Part shown: piece after piece, positions 53,246-63,500 of the stretch
Position numbering within the stretch: position 1 is the first letter of the stretch
Layout: every line of letters starts with the position of its first letter
DNA from: DT-68 sp965263245
Lineage (GTDB): Bacteria > Bacillota_I > Bacilli_A > Mycoplasmatales > Metamycoplasmataceae
Direction of reading: 5' to 3'
Assembly: GCA_965263245.1 (NCBI GenBank)
Contig: CBDHHR010000808.1
Location: forward strand, 1-64,000
Length of the DNA: 64,000 nt
Position numbers and translations under genes: made by a program
Notes under the pieces: generated by a model
Databases searched by the model: none
Told to the model about the DNA's origin: nothing
What the model saw: the letters and a program-made list of their open reading frames with translations, nothing else

Positions 53246-53534
53246 AGTTGGTAGGTGAGAGTACAGTTGGTAGGTGAGTGTACATTTGGTACGGGAGAGG
53301 ACAGTTGGTAGGGGAGAGGATAGTTGGTAGGTGAGAGGACAGTTGGTAGGTGAGAATACAGTTGATAGGGGAGAGTACATTTCGTAGGTGAGAGTACATT
53401 TGGTAGGGAAGAGTACAGTTGGTAGGTGAGAGTACAGTTGGTAGGTGAGAGGACAGTTGGTAGGGGAGATGTCTGTTGGTAGGTGAGTGTACAGTTGGTA
53501 GGTGAGAGTACAGTTGGTAGGTGAGAGTACATTT

Positions 53535-54005
53535 GGTAGTGAGATGACAGTTGGTAGGTGAGAGGACAGTTGGTAGGGGAGAGATCTGTTGGTAGGTGAG
53601 TGTACAGTTGGTAGGTGAGAGTACAGTTGGTAGGAGAGAGAGTACAGTTGGTAGTACAGTTGGTATGTGAGAGGACAGTTGGTAGGTGAGACGAGAGGAA
53701 TACAGTTGGTAGGTAGGTGAGAGGAGTACAGTTGGTAGGGGAGAGTACAGTTGGTAGGTCAGAGAGAGGACAGTTGGTAGGGGAGAGATACAGTTGGTAG
53801 GTGAGTGGTACAGTTGGTAGTTGGTGGGAGAGAGAACAGTTGGTAGGTGGAGAGGACAGTTGGTAGGGGAGAGTACAGTTGGTAGGGGAGAGCAGTGGTA
53901 GGGGAGGATAGTTGGTAGGAGTGAGTACAGTTGGTAGGGGAGAGTACAGTTGGTAGGGGAGAGGACAGTTGGTAGGGGAGAGTACAGTTGAGTGTAGTTG
54001 GTATG
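53535..54005. repeat. Scrambled stretch, B/A' of copy 8
   Basis: Irregular joins lie near 53537 (gtagtgagatg), 53635 (gagagagagtac), 53652 (gttggtagtacag), 53690 (gacgagaggaatac), 53757 (gtcagagagagg), 53818 (gtagttggtggg), 53892 (gagcagtggtagg) and 53990 (gttgagtgtagttgg). Regular units resume by about 54010, inside A'. Confidence 0.8.
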
Positions 54006-57000
54006 GGAGAGTACAGTTGATAGGGGAGAGGACAGTTGGTATGTGAGAGGACAGTTGGTAGTGGAGAGTACAGTTGATAGGGGAGAGGATACTTGGTAGG
54101 TGAGAGGACAGTTGGTAGGGGAGAATACAGTTTGTAGGGGAGAGTACATTTGGTAGGGGAGAGTACAGTTTGAAGGTCAGAGGACAGTTAGTAGAAGAGA
54201 CGACAGTTGATAGGTGAGAGTACAGTTGGTAGGTGAGAGTACAGTTCGTAGGTGAGAGTACATTTGGTAGGGAAGAGTACAGTTGGTAGGTGAGTGTACA
54301 GTTGGGAGGGGAGAGTACAGTTGGTAGGTGACAGGACAGTTGGTAGGGGAGAGGACAGTTGGTAGGGGAGAGTACAGTTGGTAGGTGAGAGTACAGTTGG
54401 TAGGTGAGTGTACAGTTGGTACGGGAGAGGACATTTGGTAGGGGAGAGGATAGTTGGTAGGTGAGAGGACAGTTGGTAGGTGAGAATACAGTTGATAGGG
54501 GAGAGTACATTTCGTAGGTGAGAGTACATTTGGTAGGGAAGAGTACAGTTGGTAGGTGAGAGTACAGTTGGTAGGTGAGAGGAGAGTTGGTAGGCGAGAG
54601 GACAGTTGGTAGGGGAGATGTCTGTTGGTAGGTGAGTGTACAGTTGGTAGGTGAGAGTACAGTTGGTAGGTGAGAGTACATTTGGTACGTGAGATGACAG
54701 TTGGTAGGTGAGAGGACAGTTGGTAGGGGAGAGATCTTTTGGTAGGTGAGTGTACAGTTGGTAGGTGAGAGTACAGTTGGTAGGTGAGAGTACAATTGGT
54801 ATGTGAGAGGACAGTTGGTAGGTGAGAGTACAGTTGGTATGTGAGAGGACAGTTGGTAGGTGAGACGACAGTTGGTAGGGGAGAATACAGTTGGTAAGTG
54901 ACAGTACAGTTGGTAGGTGAGAGGACAGTTGGTAGGGGAGAGGACAGTTGATAGGGAACAGTACAGTTGGAGGGGAGAGTACAGTTGGTAGGTGAGAGTA
55001 CAGTTGGTATGGGAGAGGACAGTTGGTTGGTTGATAATACAGTTGGTAGGGGAGAGTACAGTTGGTAGGTGAGAGGACAGTTGGTAGGTGAGAGTACAGT
55101 TTGTTGGTGAGAGGACAATTGGTAGGTGAGAGGACAATTGGTAGGTGAAGGTACAGTTGGTAGGGGAGGGTACAGTTGGTAGGTGACAGTACAGTTGGTA
55201 GGTGAGAAGACAGTTGGTAGGTGAGAATACAGATGGTAGGGGAGCGTACATTTGGTAGGGGAGAGTACTGTTCGTAGGTAAGAGTACATTTGGTAGGGGA
55301 GAGTACAGTTGATAGGTGAGAGTACAGTTGGTAGGTGAGAGTACTGTTCGTAGGTGAGAGTACATTTGGTAGGGAAGAGTACAGTTGGTAGGTGAGTGTA
55401 CAGTTGGTAGGGGAGAGTACAGTTGGTAGGTGAGAGGACAGTTGGTAGGGGAGAGGACAGTTGGTAGGGGAGAGTACAGTTGGTAGGTGAGAGTACAGTT
55501 GGTAGGTGAGTGTACATTTGGTACGGGAGAGGACAGTTGGTAGGGGAGAGGATAGTTGGTAGGTGAGAGGACAGTTGGTAGGGGAGAATACAGTTGATAG
55601 GGGAGAGTACATTTCGTAGGTGAGAGTACATTTGGTAGGGAAGAGTACAGTTGGTAGGTGAGAGTACAGTTGGTAGGTGAGAGGAGAGTTGGTGGGGGAG
55701 AGGACAGTTGGTAGGGGAGATGTCTGTTGGTAGGTGAGTGTACAGTTGGTAGATGAGAGTACAGTTGGTAGGTGAGAGTACATTTGGTAGGTGAGATGAC
55801 AGTTGGTAGTGAGAGGACAGTTGGTAGGGGAGAGATCTGTTGGTAGGTGAGTGTACAGTTGGTAGGTGAGAGTACAGTTGGTATGTGAGAGGACAGTTGG
55901 TAGGTGAGAGTACAGTTGGTATGTGAGAGGACAGTTGGTAGGTGAGACGACAGTTGGTAGGAGAGAATACAGTTGGTAAGTGACAGTACAGTTGGTAGGT
56001 GAGAGGACAGTTGGTAGGGGAGAGGACAGTTGATAGGGAACAGTACAGTTGGAGGGGAGAGTACAGTTGGTAGGTGAGAGTACAGTTGGTATGGGAGAGG
56101 ATAGTTGGTTGGTTGATAATACAGTTGGTAGGGGAGAGTACAGTTGGTAGGTGAGAATACAATTGGTAGGGGAGAATACAGTTGGTAGGTGAGAATACAG
56201 TTGTATGTGAGAGGACAGTTGGTAGGTGAGACGACAGTTGGTAGGGGAGAGGACAGTTGATAGGGAACAGTACAGTTGGAGGGGAGAGTACAGTTGGTAG
56301 GTGAGAGTACAGTTGGTATGGGAGAGGACAGTTGGTAGGTGAGAGTACAGTTGGTAAGGGAGAGGACAGTTGGTAGGGGAGAGTACAGTTGGTAGGTGAG
56401 AGTACAGTTGGTAGGTGAGTGTACAGTTGGTACGGGAGAGGAAAGTTGGTAGGGGAGAGGATAGTTGGTAGGTGAGAGGACAGTTGGTAGGGGAGAATAC
56501 AGTTGATAGGGGAGAGTACATTTCGTAGGTGAGAGTACATTTGGTAGGGAAGAGTACAGTTGGTAGGTGAGAGTACAGTTGGTAGGTGAGAGGAGAGTTG
56601 GTAGGGGAGAGGACAGTTGGTAGGGGAGAGGTCTGTTGGTAGGTGAGTGTACAGTTGGTAGGTGAGGGTACAGTTGGTAGGTGAGAGTACATTTGGTAGG
56701 TGAGATGACAGTTGGTAGGTGAGAGGACAGTTGGTAGGGGAGAGATCTGTTGGTAGTTGAGTGTACAGTTGGTAGGTGAGAGTACAGTTGGTAGGTGAGA
56801 GTACAATTGGTATGTGAGAGGACAGTTGGTAGGTGAGAGTACAGTTGGTATGTAAGAGGACAGTTGGTAGGTGAGACGACAGTTGGTAGGGGAGAATACA
56901 GTTGGTAAGTGACAGTACAGTTGGCAGATGAGGGGACAGTTGGTAGGGGAGAGGACAGTTGATAGGGAACAGTACAGTTGGAGGGGAGAGTACAGTTGGT

Positions 57001-58559
57001 AGGTGAGAGTACAGTTGGTATAGGAGAGGACAGTTTGTAGGTGAGAGTACAGTTGGTAAGGGAGAGGACAGTTGGTAGGTGATAGTACAGTTGGTAGGTG
57101 AGAGGACAGTTGGTAGGAGAGAGTACAGTTTGTTGGTGAGAGGACAATTGGTAGGTGAGAGGACAATTGGTAGGTGAGAGTACAGTTGGTAGGGGAGGGT
57201 ACAGTTGGTAGGTGAGAGTACAATTGGTAGGTGAGAAGGCAGTTGGTAGGGGAGAATACAGATTGTAGGGGAGCGTACATTTGGTAGGGGAGAGTACAGT
57301 TCGTAGGTAAGAGTACATTTGGTAGGGGAGAGTACAGTTGATAGGTGAGAGTACAGTTGGTAGGGGAGAGAACAGTTCGTAGGTGAGAGTACATTTGGTA
57401 GGGAAGAGTACAGTTGGTAGGTGAGTGTACAGTTGGTAGGTGAGAGTACAGTTGGTAAGTGAGAGGACAGTTGGTAGGTGAGAGGACAGTTGGTAGGCGA
57501 GAGGACACTTGGTAGGGGAGAGTACAGTTGGTAGGTGAGTGTACAGTTGGTAGGTGAGAGTACAGTTGGTAAGTGAGAGTACAGTTGTTAGGTGAGAGGA
57601 CAGTTGGTAGGGGATAGTACAGTTGGTAGGGGAGAGTATAGTTGGTAGGGGAGAAGATAGTTGGTAGTTGAGAGGACAGTTCGTAGGGGATAGTACAGTT
57701 GGTAGGTGAGAGGACAGTTGCTAGATGAGAATACAGTTGGCAGGGGAGAGTACAGTTGGTGTGGGAGAGATCAGTTGGTATGTGAGAGGACAGTTGGTAG
57801 GTGAGAATACAGTTGGTAGGTGAGAGTACTGTTCGTAGGTGAGAGTACATTTGGTAGGGAAGAGTACAGTTGGTAGGTGAGTGTACAGTTGGTAGGGGAG
57901 AGTACAGTTGGTAGGTGAGAGGACAGTTGGTAGGGGAGAGGACAGTTGGTAGGGGAGAGTACAGTAGGTAGGTGAGAGTACAGTTGGTAGGTGAGTGTAC
58001 ATTTGGTACGGGAGAGGACAGTTGGTAGGGGAGAGGATAGTTGGTAGGTGAGAGGACAGTTGGTAGGTGAGAATACAGTTGATAGGGGAGAGTACATTTC
58101 GTAGGTGAGAGTACATTTGGTAGGGAAGAGTACAGTTGGTAGGTGAGAGTACAGTTGGTAGGTGAGAGGACAGTTGGTAGGGGAGATGTCTGTTGGTAGG
58201 TGAGTGTACAGTTGGTAGGTGAGAGTACAGTTGGTAGGTGAGAGTACATTTGGTAGGTGAGATGACAGTTGGTAGGTGAGAGGACAGTTGGTAGGGGAGA
58301 GATCTGTTGGTAGGTGAGTGTACAGTTGGTAGGTGAGAGTACAGTTGGTAGGTGAGAGTACAATTGGTATGTGAGAGGACAGTTGGTAGGTGAGAGTACA
58401 GTTGGTATGTGAGAGGACAGTTGGTAGGTGAGACGACAGTTGGTAGGGGAGAATACATTTGGTAAGTGACAGTACAGTTGGTAGGTGAGAGGACAGTTGG
58501 TAGGGGAGAGGACAGTTGATAGGGAACAGTACAGTTGGAGGGGAGAGTACAGTTGGTAG

Positions 58560-59060
58560 GTGAGAAGGTACAGTTGGTAGGTGAGAGTGACAATTGGTTC
58601 AATTGGTAGGTGAAAGAACAATTGGTGAGTACAGTTGGTACAGTTGGTAGGGGAGAGGGCAGTTGGTAGGGGAGAGTACAGTTGGTAGGGGAGAGGACAG
58701 TTGGTAGGTGAGTGAGAGTACAGTTGGTAGGGGAGAGTACAGTTGGTAGGGGAGACAGTTGGTAGGTGAGAGGACAGTTGGTAGGGGAGAGTACAGTTGG
58801 TAGGGGAGAGGACAGTTGGTAGGGGAGAGTACAGTTGGTAGGTGACAGTAAAAGTTTGGTAGGTGAGAGAGTACAGTTGGTAGGTGAGACAGTTGGTATG
58901 TACAGAGTGGTACGGGAGAGACAGTTGGTATGTGAGAGGACAGTTGGTAGTTGGTAGGGGAGAGGATACTTGGTAGGTGAGAGGACAGTTGGTAGGGGAG
59001 AATACAGGTAGGGGAGAGTACATTTGGTAGGGGAGAGTACAGTTTGAAGGTCAGAGGAGT
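58560..59060. repeat. Scrambled stretch, block A of copy 9
   Basis: Joins include gagaaggtacag near 58563, attggttcaattgg near 58593, attggtgagtacag near 58621, gtgagtgagagtac near 58710, gtaaaagtttgg near 58848, gtatgtacagagtgg near 58897, and gaggagttagtag near 59053. A is 177 bp shorter than the reference. It begins only about 110 bp into the copy. Confidence 0.8.
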
Positions 59061-60249
59061 TAGTAGAAGAGACGACAGTTGATAGGTGAGAGTACAGTTG
59101 GTAGGTGAGAGTACAGTTCGTAGGTGAGAGTACATTTGGTAGGGAAGAGTACAGTTGGTAGGTGAGTGTACAGTTGGGAGGGGAGAGTACAGTTGGTAGG
59201 TGAGAGGACAGTTGGTAGGGGAGAGGACAGTTGGTAGGGGAGAGTACAGTTGGTAGGTGAGAGTACAGTTGGTAGGTGAGTGTACAGTTGGTACGGGAGA
59301 GGACATTTGGTAGGGGAGAGGATAGTTGGTAGGTGAGAGGACAGTTGGTAGGTGAGAATACAGTTGATAGGGGAGAGTACATTTCGTAGGTGAGAGTACA
59401 TTTGGTAGGGAAGAGTACAGTTGGTAGGTGAGAGTACAGTTGGTAGGTGAGAGGAGAGTTGGTAGGCGAGAGGACAGTTGGTAGGGGAGATGTCTGTTGG
59501 TAGGTGAGTGTACAGTTGGTAGGTGAGAGTACAGTTGGTAGGTGAGAGTACATTTGGTAGGTGAGATGACAGTTGGTAGGTGAGAGGACAGTTGGTAGGG
59601 GAGAGATCTTTTGGTAGGTGAGTGTACAGTTGGTAGGTGAGAGTACAGTTGGTAGGTGAGAGTACAATTGGTATGTGAGAGGACAGTTGGTAGGTGAGAG
59701 TACAGTTGGTATGTGAGAGGACAGTTGGTAGGTGAGACGACAGTTGGTAGGGGAGAATACAGTTGGTAAGTGACAGTACAGTTGGTAGGTGAGAGGACAG
59801 TTGGTAGGGGAGAGGACAGTTGATAGGGAACAGTACAGTTGGAGGGGAGAGTACAGTTGGTAGGTGAGAGTACAGTTGGTATGGGAGAGGACAGTTGGTT
59901 GGTTGATAATACAGTTGGTAGGGGAGAGTACAGTTGGTAGGTGAGAGGACAGTTGGTAGGTGAGAGTACAGTTTGTTGGTGAGAGGACAATTGGTAGGTG
60001 AGAGGACAATTGGTAGGTGAAGGTACAGTTGGTAGGGGAGGGTACAGTTGGTAGGTGACAGTACAGTTGGTAGGTGAGAAGACAGTTGGTAGGTGAGAAT
60101 ACAGATGGTAGGGGAGCGTACATTTGGTAGGGGAGAGTACTGTTCGTAGGTAAGAGTACATTTGGTAGGGGAGAGTACAGTTGATAGGTGAGAGTACAGT
60201 TGGTAGGTGAGAGTACTGTTCGTAGGTGAGAGTACATTTGGTAGGGAAG

Positions 60250-60530
60250 AGTACAGTTGGTTGGTAGTTGGTAGGGGAGAGTACAGTTGGTAGGTGAGAG
60301 GACAGTTGGTAGGGGAGAGGACAGTTGGTAGGGGAGAGTACAGTTGGTAGGTGAGAGTACAGTTGGTAGGTGAGTGTACATTTGGTACGGGAGAGGACAG
60401 TTGGTAGGGGAGAGGATAGTTGGTAGGTGAGAGGACAGTTTGGTAGGTGATAGGGGAGAGTACATTTCGTAGGTGAGAGTACATTTGGTAGGGAAGAGTA
60501 CAGTTGGTAGTACAGGGAGAGAGGACAGTT
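60250..60530. repeat. Broken units, block B of copy 9
   Basis: Joins lie near 60257 (gttggttggtagttgg), 60438 (cagtttggtaggtgatag) and 60508 (gtagtacagggagag). B is 1051 bp against 1083 in the reference. From about 60530 to the window end the units are regular. Confidence 0.78.
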
Positions 60531-63500
60531 GGTAGGGGAGATGTCTGTTGGTAGGTGAGTGTACAGTTGGTAGGTGAGAGTACAGTTGGTAGGTGAGAGT
60601 ACATTTGGTAGGTGAGATGACAGTTGGTAGGTGAGAGGACAGTTGGTAGGGGAGAGATCTGTTGGTAGGTGAGTGTACAGTTGGTAGGTGAGAGTACAGT
60701 TGGTAGGTGAGAGTACAATTGGTATGTGAGAGGACAGTTGGTAGGTGAGAGTACAGTTGGTATGTGAGAGGACAGTTGGTAGGTGAGACGACAGTCGGTA
60801 GGGGAGAATACATTTGGTAAGTGACAGTACAGTTGGTAGGTGAGAGGACAGTTGGTAGGGGAGAGGACAGTTGATAGGGAACAGTACAGTTGGAGGGGAG
60901 AGTACAGTTGGTAGGTCAGAGTACAGTTGGTAGGTGAAAGAACAGTTGGTATGTGAGAGTACAGTTGGTAGGTGAGATGACAATTGGTAGGTGAGAGGAC
61001 AATTGGTAGGTGAAAGAACAATTGGTAGGGAAGAGTACAGTTGGTAGGGGAGAGGGCAGTTGGTAGGGGAGAGGGCAGTTGGTAGGGGAGAGTACAGTTG
61101 GTAGGGGAGAGGACAGTTGGTAGGGGAGAGTATAGTTGGTAGGTGAGAGTACAGTTGGTAGGGGAGAGTACAGTTGGTAGGGGAGAGGGCAGTTGGTAGG
61201 GGAGAGGATAGTTGGTAGGAGTGAGTACAGTTGGTAGGGGAGAGTACAGTTGGTAGGGGAGAGGACAGTTGGTAGGGGAGAGTACAGTTGGTAGGTGAGT
61301 GTACAGTTGGTATGGGAGAGTACAGTTGATAGGGGAGAGGACAGTTGGTATGTGAGAGGACAGTTGGTAGTGGAGAGTACAGTTGATAGGGGAGAGGATA
61401 CTTGGTAGGTGAGAGGACAGTTGGTAGGGGAGAATACAGTTTGTAGGGGAGAGTACATTTGGTAGGGGAGAGTACAGTTTGAAGGTCAGAGGACAGTTAG
61501 TAGAAGAGACGACAGTTGATAGGTGAGAGTACAGTTGGTAGGTGAGAGTACAGTTCGTAGGTGAGAGTACATTTGGTAGGGAAGAGTACAGTTGGTAGGT
61601 GAGTGTACAGTTGGGAGGGGAGAGTACAGTTGGTAGGTGACAGGACAGTTGGTAGGGGAGAGGACAGTTGGTAGGGGAGAGTACAGTTGGTAGGTGAGAG
61701 TACAGTTGGTAGGTGAGTGTACAGTTGGTACGGGAGAGGACATTTGGTAGGGGAGAGGATAGTTGGTAGGTGAGAGGACAGTTGGTAGGTGAGAATACAG
61801 TTGATAGGGGAGAGTACATTTCGTAGGTGAGAGTACATTTGGTAGGGAAGAGTACAGTTGGTAGGTGAGAGTACAGTTGGTAGGTGAGAGGAGAGTTGGT
61901 AGGCGAGAGGACAGTTGGTAGGGGAGATGTCTGTTGGTAGGTGAGTGTACAGTTGGTAGGTGAGAGTACAGTTGGTAGGTGAGAGTACATTTGGTACGTG
62001 AGATGACAGTTGGTAGGTGAGAGGACAGTTGGTAGGGGAGAGATCTTTTGGTAGGTGAGTGTACAGTTGGTAGGTGAGAGTACAGTTGGTAGGTGAGAGT
62101 ACAATTGGTATGTGAGAGGACAGTTGGTAGGTGAGAGTACAGTTGGTATGTGAGAGGACAGTTGGTAGGTGAGACGACAGTTGGTAGGGGAGAATACAGT
62201 TGGTAAGTGACAGTACAGTTGGTAGGTGAGAGGACAGTTGGTAGGGGAGAGGACAGTTGATAGGGAACAGTACAGTTGGAGGGGAGAGTACAGTTGGTAG
62301 GTGAGAGTACAGTTGGTATGGGAGAGGACAGTTGGTTGGTTGATAATACAGTTGGTAGGGGAGAGTACAGTTGGTAGGTGAGAGGACAGTTGGTAGGTGA
62401 GAGTACAGTTTGTTGGTGAGAGGACAATTGGTAGGTGAGAGGACAATTGGTAGGTGAAGGTACAGTTGGTAGGGGAGGGTACAGTTGGTAGGTGACAGTA
62501 CAGTTGGTAGGTGAGAAGACAGTTGGTAGGTGAGAATACAGATGGTAGGGGAGCGTACATTTGGTAGGGGAGAGTACTGTTCGTAGGTAAGAGTACATTT
62601 GGTAGGGGAGAGTACAGTTGATAGGTGAGAGTACAGTTGGTAGGTGAGAGTACTGTTCGTAGGTGAGAGTACATTTGGTAGGGAAGAGTACAGTTGGTAG
62701 GTGAGTGTACAGTTGGTAGGGGAGAGTACAGTTGGTAGGTGAGAGGACAGTTGGTAGGGGAGAGGACAGTTGGTAGGGGAGAGTACAGTTGGTAGGTGAG
62801 AGTACAGTTGGTAGGTGAGTGTACATTTGGTACGGGAGAGGACAGTTGGTAGGGGAGAGGATAGTTGGTAGGTGAGAGGACAGTTGGTAGGGGAGAATAC
62901 AGTTGATAGGGGAGAGTACATTTCGTAGGTGAGAGTACATTTGGTAGGGAAGAGTACAGTTGGTAGGTGAGAGTACAGTTGGTAGGTGAGAGGAGAGTTG
63001 GTGGGGGAGAGGACAGTTGGTAGGGGAGATGTCTGTTGGTAGGTGAGTGTACAGTTGGTAGATGAGAGTACAGTTGGTAGGTGAGAGTACATTTGGTAGG
63101 TGAGATGACAGTTGGTAGTGAGAGGAGAGTTGGTAGGGGAGAGATCTGTTGGTAGGTGAGTGTACAGTTGGTAGGTGAGAGTACAGTTGGTATGTGAGAG
63201 GACAGTTGGTAGGTGAGAGTACAGTTGGTATGTGAGAGGACAGTTGGTAGGTGAGACGACAGTTGGTAGGAGAGAATACAGTTGGTAAGTGACAGTACAG
63301 TTGGTAGGTGAGAGGACAGTTGGTAGGGGAGAGGACAGTTGATAGGGAACAGTACAGTTGGAGGGGAGAGTACAGTTGGTAGGTGAGAGTACAGTTGGTA
63401 TGGGAGAGGATAGTTGGTTGGTTGATAATACAGTTGGTAGGGGAGAGTACAGTTGGTAGGTGAGAATACAATTGGTAGGGGAGAATACAGTTGGTAGGTG

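Larger units (their letters stand above)
51659..58455. repeat. HOR copy 8, most damaged
   Basis: This copy is 6,797 bp, the shortest complete copy (721 bp under the reference). Block starts are A 51659, B about 52811, A' about 53703, B' 54888, B'' 55970 and C 56899. A is 1152 bp (329 short), B 892 and A' 1185. B', B'' and C again have exactly the reference lengths. Confidence 0.9.
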
